This document shows, piece by piece, positions 53,138 through 64,000 of a stretch of DNA of 64,000 nucleotides (position 1 is the first letter of the stretch; each line of letters opens with the position of its first letter). The notes beneath the pieces are model-generated. The model was given only the letters and a program-made list of their open reading frames with translations, was not told the DNA's origin and ran no database searches. The position numbers were made by a program, and so were the translations under genes. Origin of the DNA: Lepidostoma basale (Eukaryota; Arthropoda; Insecta; Trichoptera; Lepidostomatidae); NCBI GenBank assembly GCA_022606425.2, contig JAHDVF020000089.1, positions 370,138-434,137 of the forward strand. Reading direction: 5' to 3'.

Positions 53138-53949
53138 TAATTGAAAAAATCTGTAGGTATCTTCCTCGAATATCAAAGAATCAATAAACACACACTCGAG
53201 ATCCTGATGCGTAAGACTAATTAATCTGTCTAAAGTCAGTTACAGCGGGCAAAGCGTTAAAATTGTCGATTTTCAAAAATAGAAAATTATTTAAAAAAAA
53301 ATAATATGTCTTTATTTAACCACAAACGTACTTTTACATCGTTTGCCCATTCAAACGAAATTCTTAGCACACGAAAAAAAATTAAATTTCGCGAGACGCT
53401 TCCACGCGATATGTTTCCCGCATTTGCGGTGAGAGTGTAATCCAACAAGCGTACCGGAAATATCGTACATTCTGGCTTGATGTATTTTCCCACATAATTC
53501 CAAAGTATTCTGGAACAGTTGGGTTTGAAAAAAAAACACCGGGTGATTGATTGAAGTAGCCACCCCAGCGAAAAGGCGACAACTGACCCCGAAAAACGAA
53601 ATGTGATTGCGAGTGAAAATAAAAGTTAACCTATTTTTTTTATGTAGGTAGATACTTTGATGTAAAATACAGTAATATAGAATTTTTATTTATTAAAGGA
53701 TGTGCTAAATTTTAATATAAATTCAATGTAAAAAGATCAGATTTGGGTTGATGGGTTAATAATTTTCCATAACAAATACACTCCTCTTTATGGAACCCCG
53801 TGACAATGGTGTAAGTATTTAGTAGAAAGTAAATCTGATATTAATAACTAAAACCCTCTATTGATATATTGTGGTAGTTATAGAATATTTGAAATATGAG
53901 TATATTTGATTTTAGAATATTTAATATTATGGTTTGCCTTGTAAGTATA

Positions 53950-55260
53950 CGTCTGTTCAAAAAGTATCGCGAATTTTGAATTTCCGCTGGCTACGTATAT
54001 TTGATTTTTTTGTAGCGTTATGTTGGTACTCATGTCCCTTACTTATGCTGACAAGGTCGGCCATTTTGAATGTTTAGTTAATTTTTGACAGCTGTTTTGC
54101 TTTGATGTGTTTTGGCTCGTCTTCGATTTTTGCCTATTCCAAAAAATGGATCAAAGAATCTGTATCAAATTTTGTGTGAAAAACAAAATAAAGTGCGCGG
54201 ACGCATTTCGAATGTTGACTGTGGCATATGGTGAAGCTACCTTGGACCAAAGCAACGTTTATCGGTGGTACAAAATGTTCTCAGAGGGCCGAGAAGATAT
54301 GAACGACGAAGAGCGTGACGGACGCCCGAGCACGTCAACAACAGACGAAAACATTGATAAAGTGAAGAAAATAGTATTAGCCAATCGTCGAATCACCGTT
54401 AGAGAAGTTGTTGAGGACCTAAACATATCGATTGGCTCGTGCCATTCGATTTTAACCAATGATTTGGGCATGAGTCGGGTCGCCGCGAAATTCGTGCCAA
54501 AATTGCTCAATTTCGACCAAAAACAGCATCACGTTAACATTGCTCAGGAGATGTTGGACTCGGTCCGTGACGACCCAAATGTGCTCCAGAGGGTCATAAC
54601 TGGTGACGAATCATGGGTTTATGGTTATGACGTGGAAACCAAAGCTCAATCATCCCAATGGAAGCTGCCGCATGAGCCAAGACCAAAAAAAGCGCGACCA
54701 AGTTCGGTCGAACGTGAAGGTTTTGCTCACAGTTTTCTTCGATTGCAGGGGCGTGGTGCATCATGAGTTCTTGCCACAGGGTAGTACGGTCAATAAGGAA
54801 TATTACCTGCAAGTTATGCGCAATTTGCGCGAAGCAATCCGCCAGAAACGCCCGGATTTGTGGAAGAACAAAAACTGGCTTTTGCACCATGATAACGCCC
54901 CTGCTCACACATCGTTGCTTGTGCGCGAATATTTGGCCAAAAACAACACAGTAATGGTGCCGCAGCCACCGTATTCCCCAGACCTGGCCCCCTGTGACTT
55001 TTTCCTGTTTCCAAAACTGAAGAGGCCCATGAAAGGACGACGCTACGCCACGATTGAGGAGATAAAGACGGCATCGAAGGAGGAGCTGAACAAGATCACA
55101 AAAAATGTTTTTTTTAAGTGCTTAGGATTGGAAAAAACGTTGGCATAAATGTATTATATCCGAGGTGGATTACTTTGAAGGGGACAAAATAGATATTCAT
55201 GAATAAATAAATACTTTTTGAAAAAATATAATATTCGCGATACGTTTTGAACAGACTATG
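53950..55260 (+). mobile_element. Mariner element (copy 2), decayed
   Basis: The same element as 851-2172, inverted relative to it and flanked by TA. The left end has lost three bases (CGTCTG for CGAGGTCTG) and the right end is also changed. Nearly all of the interior matches copy 1. Confidence 0.93.
54146..55206 (+). pseudogene. Mariner transposase pseudogene, two frameshifts
   Basis: Same reading as copy 1 from MDQRICIKFC. A one-base insertion near 54700 (after EPRPKKAR) and a two-base loss near 55128 (after FFKC) break the frame. A few substitutions are also seen, such as Asp for Ala in the ERAGRPS stretch. The catalytic aspartates remain but fall in separate frames. Confidence 0.93.
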
Positions 55261-55552
55261 TATATCAATTCGTAAAACGACCCTTTTTTTATTTAGGACC
55301 ACATTATTATAAAATACAATATATCTCATTTATTTTTTTATTTATAAAAACGTCATAATAAAATTAAACATATAATAATAATATTCAGGAAATTAATTTT
55401 CAATCGCGGGTCCGAGCATTGTAATGGAAGAATTATTTCTCATTTCATTAGGAATAGCATTTGGAGAATATTTTTTTAATTCCACTAATGCGTTCATTGC
55501 ATATGGTGCGAAACGCGGAAGCATTAATCTTCGTACACTGGAATGAAAAAAC

Positions 55553-55880
55553 TAACTAACTAACCATCACGCCGTCTCCCCGAAGGGGTAGGCAGAAAGA
55601 ATGGACTGCCACACTTTTCATTCCTGACATATTTCTCCGCTTCCTCAACATTCATCGTGTCATGCACGCGCGTCGATTTCTCTGACTCCTCACATGGCAG
55701 ACATTCAATATTTGATTTATTTGATTTTGCCACGTTTTACTCGGTCTTCCTCTTTTTCTAGTTCCATTTACATCGTTAACATATTTTTTTTAATAATTTT
55801 TTTTTCATTCATTCTTTCCATATGTCCAAACCATCTTCATATTTTTAAAAATTTTGAAAACCATTTTGTTCATAACACTG
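55553..55880 (-). mobile_element. LINE-A 3' end
   Basis: Starts AACTAACTAACTAACCATCA, then the conserved inverse 3' part. Confidence 0.65.
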
Positions 55881-55899
55881 GAATGAATATTTTAAAAAT

Positions 55900-56394
55900 A
55901 TAAATTATTCAAAGTGTCAAATACACAGGTTGAAAATCTCTCGGAAAACACACACTTCGATCTACTGAACAAATAAAAAATATTATTTAAATTAAAAAAA
56001 TTAACAAAATATATAAAAATATATATACCTGATAAAATATGTACTTTTATGTTTTTATCGATACAATATAGTATTAGAAGAAGTAATCGTTTGGACAATT
56101 GCCCTGGATGGAAACATAAAACAATTAAAATCTGAAAAACCTGTAGCTCATTTCGGTCAAAAATCCACTTAAGACTTTAAAGCTCTCAGATTCAGACAAG
56201 TATTTACAAATGAATATAGAGCAAATATAAAAAAAAAACTTTATATTGCATACGTATATTTCACTTGTTCTTCTATAATAGTTTCGACCGGTTTCAGCAG
56301 CTCGCTGTCATCGTATGGTTTAAGTTATCTATAAGAAATATTTTGAACGTCTACCTATATCTTTAAATAAAGAACATTAATTTTGTACAAGGAT
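55900..56394. other. AT-rich first-intron sequence, nothing recognised
   Basis: No coding or repeat signal that I can support. Confidence 0.3.
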
Positions 56395-56640
56395 CAATTT
56401 TATCTCAATAGAGACGAAGATGCAAACTGGAAACTGAATATGATGATCGAGGTGTTTACAGGACTTGTGACCTGTCATTGGTTGGGTTAAGCGCTTAAAT
56501 CTAATATTCATAGATGACGCATTGAAACTGACATGTGAATTGTGGTGTTGGATATTAACATATATACAACTTCCAAAAATTTGTCAGACATGGTGGTCAT
56601 AAGAAAGGTGGAATGGGGAATGTTGTGATGACCCGCAATG
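56395..56640. repeat. AACCCAACCAATGACAGG-family repeat, rearranged copy
   Basis: Has inverted ATCTCAATAGAGACGAAGAT at the left, then the TTCCAAAAATTTGTCAGACA and GGTGGAATGGGGAATGTTGT part. Confidence 0.6.
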
Positions 56641-56789
56641 GGTAAATAAAATCCAGTGTTCGTCTACAAGTATTTGTATACATTCAAAATGTTGTATTAA
56701 TTTTGTACATAGGAGTGTTTGAAGGTGTGAATTGAACATTCAAAATATATTTTTTCAGAAATAAATCAGCCAGCGCCGCCAGTATTGGC

Positions 56790-57110
56790 GTACGAATTGT
56801 ATACATTGTAAAGAAGATAAATGAAATAACACATTCCGAATTGGGCGGAAATGAAAATTGACGCCGGAGCGAAATACTTTTGCCGCGAGGGCGCGCAATA
56901 AATAATGGCGGAAGGTTTCACAATGGGTGGAATCAATCGCCTTCAATATTGCCGCTCTACAAAGGGACGGGAATACATTTCCCAGCGAGACGGAACAGTT
57001 TCCGCATTTGTCAGGCGACGGGGGGCGCCCTACTGCACTGCGCCACTCTACACAATACCTCACCAAGGGATAGAGGAGGCGAATCAAATAATTATCCTAC
57101 TCGTCTAAAA
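56790..57110. other. Non-repetitive GC-balanced island
   Basis: Clearly less AT-rich than its surroundings and not matched elsewhere in the window. Open on both strands for about 100 codons, but neither translation looks like a known protein. Could be a regulatory island or an unrecognised exon. Confidence 0.3.
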
Positions 57111-57294
57111 CCATCCTTCTCATTATGGAATTCCAAAACAATGTTTTTTTTGTGGATTAAAACACTGTTGTTTCCAGGATTAAGATAATTTTTTCGATGT
57201 TTCGAAGGTTTTATAGCTATTTAAACTATGTGTATATCTTTTTAGGTGGTTAACTTTCGCGTATTCATTTCGAAAATTGAATGACTAGATATAA

Positions 57295-57765
57295 TGTAAC
57301 TAAAAAAGCTAAGATGGCAGTGCATAATGGAGTTTTTGTGCCAACCCTTATGGATAGAAGTGAAGCATGGAACTGACAAAAGAAGGATGAAAGTATAACA
57401 AATGCAGTAGAAATGATATCTCTAAGATGAATGTGTGGTAAATCTGTATATGATAGAGTGTCAAATGCAAGTATAAGAAGTGAATGCGGTGCGAATGAAA
57501 GTGTTATGAACAGAATGGTGAAGGAGGTATGTGTGAGCGGCGTGAACGGAGCTAGAAATAGAGGAAGGCCGAGGAAAACGTGGCATGATCAAATCAATCA
57601 AATATGAAATGTCGGTCACGTGAGGAGTCGGAGAAATCGACGTGCATGCATGACAAGATGTATGAATGTAGAGGAATCGAGAGAAGTATGTCAGGACAGA
57701 ACAGTGTGGCGTTTCATCTTTTCTGCCTATCCCTCCGGGGAGATGGCGTGATGGTTAGTTAGTTT
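57295..57765 (+). mobile_element. LINE-A 3' half
   Basis: KMAVHNGVFVPTLMDRSEAW-like start to GGCGTGATGGTTAGTTAGTT. An internal deletion removes part of the [14 protein letters not shown] region. Confidence 0.7.
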
Positions 57766-57933
57766 TGGTGTGCCGTATCATTTATATAGTCATGGGAAAA
57801 ACAGTATATGAGGTAGTTCTATGGACTATTGCTGAAAACTTGAAAACTTGAACTGAAAACTTGAAAACTTGATAAAAGCTACAAAAATACATTGTTTCAC
57901 CTGTTATATTACTCTAGCCCGGTTTTATAATAA

Positions 57934-58346
57934 CCCCTTACTGCATGATCTTTTTTAAATTAAAAAAAATATATATATGATGTGTAAATGATGAAAAAAA
58001 AAGACACATATTTTTTTTTTATTCAAATAATTTATTTTTTCCTATATATTATAAAATACAAAAAAATATTTCTAGGTCTTCCCCTTTTTATCCCTAGATT
58101 TTACACAATATTATCCATAATTTTATATAAAAGTGATCAATTTATTACTTAAACCGACAGTTGGAAACAGTTGAACGCACATCTAGTACAACCAGAGACA
58201 TCTAGCAAGAAGTTTGACAACTAGTAGCGCGGATCATAGATAAAACTTATTATTATTGCTAGAAGCAAGACATATTTTATTATTTTGTTGTTTTTTATGG
58301 CGAAAGATTATTTTGGATCATATATGAGCCAGTATGCGGTAAGGGG
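57934..58346. mobile_element. piggyBac-type MITE, copy 2 (different family)
   Basis: 413 bp with ends CCCCTTACTGCATGATC and, inverted, CCCCTTACCGCATACTG. The right flank is TTAA; the left flank is ATAA, one base changed. Non-coding. Confidence 0.7.
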
Positions 58347-59016
58347 TTAAAATAAATAAAAACGTTGGTTGGATGAAAACTGCGTAGCATCGGGTTTTAA
58401 AGATACGTATATCAAAGAGACTAGGGAGGAGGAGAGATGATTGGTCATCCCTAATCCACACCTAGCCCAAGTTACACGAAATTTCACACCCCGAGGGTGC
58501 CAGCCGGGCTGGGAAACTTGAGAATTTTTATTACTCGCTCTCAGGATCACGTTTGAGTTTGGATTTTTCAAAATAAACTTTCGAGGCGCAGGCAGTCTGA
58601 ACTCTAAACGGCCATCGCACGGAACTTAATGGCTAAAGTTTTACGCCAAGGAGCGAGCGCAGGCCACCGGGAGAGCATATTTTATACGTTTTAGAGCCTT
58701 TAAGCCTACTGCACGCTGAAAGCCGAACGATGGTGCGGCAATATGGATTTAACCAAAATTATAACGTTGCATACTCGTAATACGATACGTACGTGTTACT
58801 ATCAAATATACACACCTTGAACTTTGCGAAAGCATACTCTAAGCGTCGGAGATCACTGTTGGCAGAAATTGGCTTTTATAACCACATCATAGAGCGGGAT
58901 TAACGGAGGCGGTAGGTTACACTCGTCTAAAAGTCATCGGTATGCTTTGAATATATTTTCACACAAAATATGCCTACGCAGTGATTTCAGATAATTTCAG
59001 GAAAGCTGACATCGCT

Positions 59017-59472
59017 TTACGCCGCCGTGGAAAATCCTTTCGAGATTATGTTTGACATTGAATTTATATTAAATTGAAAAAATCCGAGGTAGCGCCGCTC
59101 GCATTTTAGAGATTTAATAAGGATACTGTACGCATTTCGAATGCTAATGTTACAATATATTTCACGAGACTGCGATAAATTGTCAAAAATGTAAACGAAG
59201 TTTTCCACGAATATATTAAGTACGCCGAGACGTGAACATCTCGTGTCTAATACTATAATTCGATTTGAATTTGGAGTTATTGACGGGTACCATTGCTCGA
59301 GTAATAAATCTTCTTCTTCTCTCAACTCTCCATATCTTTCCAATTCGTCCCAGTTCTCTTTAACGTAGTCCACCCCATCGTCCGAGTAATTTGTAACCAT
59401 TAAAAACACGTTTTCCATACATTTGACAGAAGGAATAAAAATCAAAATGGCGATAAAAAGGGCCCAAAACAT
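59017..59472 (-). CDS. Orphan ORF, 151 residues with signal-peptide-like start
   Basis: MFWALFIAILIFIPSVKC looks like a cleavable signal peptide. It is followed by an acidic stretch (NWDELERYGELREEEDLLLE), then RIIVLDTRCSRLGVLNIFVE and a C-terminal half with four further cysteines or hydrophobic blocks. I do not recognise it. The layout faintly recalls the divergent N-terminal region of insect ionotropic receptors, but this is only a guess. Single exon as seen, no repeat match in the window, inside what is probably the first PACS intron, same strand. It may be a gene, a gene fragment or chance. Confidence 0.3.
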   Translation of the reverse strand: MFWALFIAILIFIPSVKCMENVFLMVTNYSDDGVDYVKENWDELERYGELREEEDLLLEQWYPSITPNSNRIIVLDTRCSRLGVLNIFVENFVYIFDNLSQSREIYCNISIRNAYSILIKSLKCERRYLGFFQFNINSMSNIISKGFSTAA

Positions 59473-59614
59473 GACGTGATTGTACCAATAGTATTGAATG
59501 AATAATATGACTGTGTCATTGGCAGAAGGAGAGTAGAATTGTCTCTTTCAATGATGATATCGCATATTTACCAATCTGGTACATATATCAAACGAACATG
59601 AATAAGATAATCAA

Positions 59615-60200
59615 ATGATGTTACTGAAATCTCTTGATGGAAGTTCATTTTAAAAAGTAATTAAATAAAACGATGTTTCTGAACTACTTCTATTTTTTAC
59701 AACAACATTTTGAATGTGCACAAATTCTTGACGACAATCTAGTACTGTATGATTTGCAGAGACTTTCACAGTACATTAATAAAGGTTTTCTGCTTAATGC
59801 TTTCCAATCTTAATAGATGACGCTAGTGTAGAGTGAACTAAAAAATGTAAAGATAGGCGTGGAATCCTACCATATATACAAGTTACAAAAGAATATTCAG
59901 ACGTGGTGGTCATAAGGAAGGCGGAATGGGGAATGTTGTTAAACATAAAGCGATCGCTCAACCCAACCAATGACAGGTCATAAGTCCTGTAAGCGCCTCG
60001 GTCACCACCTTCTGTTCCCAGAAAAACAATTTACACCTTCGTCTCTATTGAGATACAATTAATACTTCTATTTTTGTCTTTATTTCGACAGGCTCGTTGG
60101 TATCGCCATACTGGTGCCAGCGAGCCAGGCAGGGTCGCTGTCGAAATGAAAACAAAAGTGGAAGTAGTTAAACAACATCGTTTTATTTAATTATTATGGA
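59615..60200. repeat. Fold-back repeat of the GACAGCGAGC family, copy 3, split by another repeat
   Basis: Left arm 59615-59700 and right arm 60062-60200 belong to the family at 16.5 kb. They are separated by about 360 bp that match the AACCCAACCAATGACAGG family (see 32832). Confidence 0.65.
59770..60060 (+). repeat. AACCCAACCAATGACAGG-family repeat inside another fold-back
   Basis: Full-looking single copy ending TCTCTATTGAGATACAATTA. It lies between the two arms of the GACAGCGAGC-family element. Confidence 0.65.
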
Positions 60201-60944
60201 AAATTAATAAATTACGAAATACCTATTTTAATGGAGAGAAAAATAATACTTTAAAAAGTATAAAGCAGTATAAAAGGAATAGAAGTAGAAGAAAATACGA
60301 CGAGGAAATATAAATAAACACTAAAGGCGGTTACGTTCGAAGTCAAAACAAACGACGAGCGTGGGTGAAACGACGTATGGATGTTTATCAATATTCCCAA
60401 CTTCCTCGGAGATACCAAATACATAGAAGTGTAGCACATCAAATAAAGGAATGTCATCTGACGTGACACACGTAAGAAATATTAAAATTATTGTTCGTGA
60501 CGGAATCTAAAAACCTTCAGATTCAATACAACACGTGGAGAAAACATACCTTTATATTGGTAGACACGTGTACACGTACCAAATGTTCTACGGAAAGAAT
60601 GCTTTTTGCTATTATCAAACGGTGTTCCGTGGCTCCGTATATGAATAAGTCAATTTTCTCTGTAGCTCTCTGAAAGCTTTTGACGGCGGACGGGATGGCG
60701 GAAAGGGGAATTAGGAGATCATACATTTGGGAAAAGCTAGACACTCAAAATAAAATTCGCTTGTAAAAAAAAATATATTGTAGATAAGAGTAAAATGAGT
60801 AAAAAAAGTAAAATCGATAAGAAGAATTGAAAAAAGCGTCGCTTTTATAATCACCTGAAGGACGGGTGCAATTCCAATGTCAAAGATTAACCTAATGCAA
60901 TACTAGTAATAAAAAAGGGTATACGATAGTAAATAGTGTTACTG

Positions 60945-61090
60945 TATACAACTGCATTCCAATGCATCGGATGCAGGGGATTTGGGATCAAGCCTGGATA
61001 TGACCAGATATTCCTGGTTAACAATAATGAGCTATTTTCCGCTCATATTGGAGACTGTATAATAAATTCCAACCATTGATTTACTCGTAT
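60945..61090 (+). mobile_element. SINE-like repeat (family 2), third copy
   Basis: Has GGATCAAGCCTGGATATGAC and AATGAGCTATTTTCCGCTCA, matching the copies at 5.4 and 14.5 kb. Confidence 0.55.
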
Positions 61091-61964
61091 ATACAGGTAT
61101 AAAATGTTAGGATTTTTCGAAAAAATAAGAAAAACTATCATTCATATAAATATTGCTTATTCGTAGTTTCAAAACACACAAACGATATAAAAATATACAT
61201 TATAGATCAAATTGAAAAAAAAAAGTGTTATCAAAATAAAAACATTCGATTAGTGTGTTTATCTATGGTTATAAGGCGCCCCATTTTCCCACAAAAGATT
61301 ATATCACTTACATCGCGTCTATGGGGCATTACAAAAGCACTAAGAATATTTTGACACGCACACACCAGAAAATGTATTCGATATATAGTAATATAATAAT
61401 GCGAGACAAGAAAATAAAAGAAAGATAGAGGAAACTTTTCTATTTTCCCGCATACGTTAGAAAACAAATACGGGATTTTTTAAAAGGAAAAGAGAAAAAG
61501 AAGGAAAAACAAAAAACGTTTGTAAGTATATCGCATTATTTGAGGTAAAATGTACTCGGGAAACTTTTCCACTATTGCTTCTTGTTGGAACTTTTTAAAA
61601 GGAAAGTTCAACATAAAAGGGGTCGTATTTGTGGCATTTCAATATTTGACGCGGATATAATTATATTCCGGTGTAGTTTGTCAATAAATACAAAAGGATG
61701 ATATTTTTTTTATGACTCACAATTATTTCATGAGAATTAGTCGTAAATTTTAAATCGATTTGTCAAAGAGCCTTATTTCATTGTATTGTCGGAAACACTA
61801 CGATATTTCAACATCTGATGTGATTGGTTGGCGAAATATCTGACACGACGATTTTATAGAAATTTAATATAATAAAAAAAAATTGTGATATTATAACAGT
61901 GTTTCATAATAAACAGTTAATGGTCTTACTTCGATATCTATTCAAATAAGTTGGCGCTCAAATA

Positions 61965-62495
61965 AGGGATATTGAAATAAGGGTTGGGGCAGGCAACAAA
62001 GTGAATGGTGCACTTAAAGTTGTAATCGCAAACAAAAATCTATCCAAAAAATCTAAAATGGCAGTGCACAATGGTGTTCTTGTACCGACCCTTATGTAAG
62101 GAAGCGAAACATGGAACTGGAAAAAAGAAGGATGAAAGTATAATAAATGCAGTAGAAATGAGATCTCTTAGACGAATGTGTGGATACTCTGTGTATGGTA
62201 GAGTGTCGAATGAAAATATAATAAGTGAATGCGGTGCGAATGATGTTATAAACAAAATAATGAAAGGATCATTAAGATGGTTTGGTCACATAGAAATAAT
62301 GAATGAAGAAAGAATGGTAAAAAAAAGTATACGTTAACGATGTAAATGTAACTAGAAATAGAGGAAAACCGAGGAAAACGTGACACGATCAAATAAATCA
62401 AATATTAAATTTCGGCCACGTGGGGAGTCAGAGAAATCGACGTGCGACGTGCATGACACGATGTATGAATGTTGAGGAAGCGAGAGAAATATGAG
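61965..62495 (+). mobile_element. LINE-A 3' half
   Basis: [33 protein letters not shown], then [20 protein letters not shown] and onward, with frameshifts. Loses the last part of the 3' end. Confidence 0.7.
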
Positions 62496-62514
62496 AATTT
62501 TTTTGTAATGAACG

Positions 62515-62630
62515 AGTTTCAGTTTATTTTTCTGAATATTTTTCGAAGGTTTTACAACTTCATCGGTTGGTTTATATAATTCTCCCGATGATGCGGGTGT
62601 AAAACCTTCGAATATTTTTTTATAAACTAA
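62515..62630. repeat. Inverted pair of Penelope-type ends
   Basis: Minus-strand motif at 62521-62570 and plus-strand motif at 62581-62615 (CCCGATGATGCGGGTGTAAA ... CCTTCGAA). Both have the GATGA-hairpin-CGAA order with decayed cores. Confidence 0.5.
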
Positions 62631-63149
62631 AATGGTTATTATTACTACTGAACAAAAAAAAATATAGTTAATTGAGAATTAAATACAATATACTCGTATT
62701 TAAGAAAAAAATAACAATACGTTGAGGAAAGAGGGACAAATACCGCACGTGAATTTAAATTACGTGAGTAAAAACACAAACGTATGGGAAACTCCTCTAA
62801 AAGGCAAGTTGATTGAGGATTAAAGCTAACATAAACATTGCTGGTTAGTAGATTCACGTGAGCTAAGCATCACTATGTCGTGTACAAGGCACCATTAGCT
62901 TTCGGTCTCGGGATTAAATAAGACATGGAAATTTCGAACGGTGGATTGCCGCAGAGATTAAAGTTCTACTGGGCAGTTCTGTATATGTACGAGTACAACA
63001 GGATTGTTCTAAAAATACTGATATGTCATAAGGAAATCTTTATTAAAACATTCAAATTGTGCAGTAAAAAATATATCACATAAAAAAAACAGCACGCACC
63101 CGAAGACGCACAGATTTTGAAGCAAAATGTGTCTAAAGTTTTCGAAGGT

Positions 63150-63240
63150 TTGTAATAACTTACTAACCACTAAGCTGTCTCCCCGAAGAGGTCGGCAGAA
63201 AGAATGGTCTGCCACACTGCTATTTCCTGACATACTAAAT
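63150..63240 (-). mobile_element. LINE-A extreme 3' end
   Basis: AACTTACTAACCACTAAGCT to TTTCCTGACATACTAAAT. Abuts a short inverted repeat of its own last bases. Confidence 0.55.
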
Positions 63241-63269
63241 ATTCATATTTAGTATGCCAGGAAATTACT

Positions 63270-63768
63270 ATTACAAACAAACTAACCATCACGCCGTTTC
63301 CCCGCAGGGGTAGGCAGAGAGAATGGACCGCCACAATACTTTATCCTGGCAAACCTCTCTAGCTTCCTCCACATTCATACAACGTGTCATACACGCACGT
63401 CGATTCCTCCGACTTCTAACATGATCAACCTTTAAAATTTGATTAATTTGGTCATGCCATGTTTTCCTCGGTCTACCTCGACTCCGTATCCCATTTACAT
63501 CATTAACGTATACTTTCTTAACCATTCTTTCTCCGTCCATGCGTTCCATATGTCCGAACCAACGCAGCGATCCTTTCATAATTTTGTTCATAATACCTTC
63601 TTCTGCTCTACATTCCTTTCTTATGTCAGCATTTGAGATTCTGTCGTATATCGTTCTACCACACATACGTCTTTGGGACCTAATCTCTACCGCATTTATT
63701 CTGCTTTCATCCTTCTTCTGCCAGTTCCATGCTTCGCTTCCATAGATTGTGAAGGGCCGTTTTCGTTT
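63270..63768 (-). mobile_element. LINE-A 3' half, best-preserved reading
   Basis: The minus strand is open for 125 codons: [56 protein letters not shown] to LSAYPCGETA. The inverse start AAACAAACTAACCATCACGC is the family tail. Confidence 0.8.
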
Positions 63769-64000
63769 TCGCTATTACTAACTACTAAATATAAACAAAG
63801 GTGAAAAATAACAAACCCTTATAATGTACATACGTTTTCCTCGTAGTTATATAAATAATTTGTAAACGGGGGTGATGGAAGGAATATACGAGATTATCAA
63901 TTTCATCAATTGCAACTATTAGAAAATGTTGCAATGAAAATGAAGAAAACTTAAGATTTTTTTGTAAAAAAATTATATGTGTATATTTAAATGAAACAAA

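Noticed and set aside
63439..63745. Plus-strand ORFs starting [12 protein letters not shown] and [12 protein letters not shown]
   Set aside because: Antisense shadows of LINE-A; the same false ORFs recur at 17155, 17246 and 27245.
1..64000. CRISPR arrays, operons or prokaryotic genes
   Set aside because: Spliced genes and eukaryotic transposons throughout; no regularly spaced short repeats.

Overview
This is a 64-kb, AT-rich, intron-rich animal nuclear window. An insect fits best and a moth or butterfly is my favoured guess. The reasons are an insect-like CD98hc and PACS homologue, short exons in long introns, and a mixture of mariner, piggyBac-type and hAT-type MITEs, Penelope-like ends, tRNA-derived SINEs and heavily 5'-truncated non-LTR retrotransposons. 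The species is not determined.

Three host genes can be read. (1) Minus strand, 3379 to beyond base 1: the first three coding exons of a CD98hc/SLC3A2-type amino-acid-transporter heavy chain. Its second coding intron carries an apparently intact mariner transposon (851-2172). (2) Plus strand, 3714-5052: a two-exon homologue of the actin maturation protease ACTMAP (C19orf54), head-to-head with CD98hc across about 0.2 kb. (3) Minus strand, 37136 down to 11428: eighteen consecutive coding exons of a PACS (phosphofurin acidic cluster sorting protein; Drosophila KrT95D) homologue, whose reading phase closes at every junction down to the stop codon. Its extreme N-terminal exon was not found, so the first intron is probably longer than 27 kb and 37.1-64 kb is probably that intron. 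One orphan ORF with a signal-peptide-like start (59017-59472, minus) lies there and is unassigned.

Almost everything else is mobile-element debris. One non-LTR family ('LINE-A' here; RT/C-terminal region, 3' end running into GTTT/GTTA-rich tails) has more than twenty partial copies on both strands. At least four other LINE families are present: a jockey-like one, an RTE-like one, one with a C-terminal zinc finger, and a CR1-like one. A tRNA-derived SINE cluster (five copies, 36.4-44.5 kb) includes one with a 50-A tail and one nested in LINE-A. Cut-and-paste remnants include two mariner copies, two hAT-type MITEs with perfect 8-bp target duplications, two piggyBac-type MITEs at TTAA, a TA-flanked MITE, and a 1.3-kb TIR element interrupted by an LTR-like insert.

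The most intriguing signal is a recurrent motif in several otherwise different repeat families, often as inverted pairs: a CTGATGA-like box, a short hairpin, then GAAAC and a GTC. This is the layout of the minimal hammerhead ribozymes known from Penelope-like elements. It occurs next to Penelope GIY-YIG-like coding debris at 39.9-40.4 kb and inside long fold-back repeats.

The roughly 4.4 kb 3' of the PACS stop codon (7.0-11.4 kb) is free of these repeats and may be a long 3' UTR.
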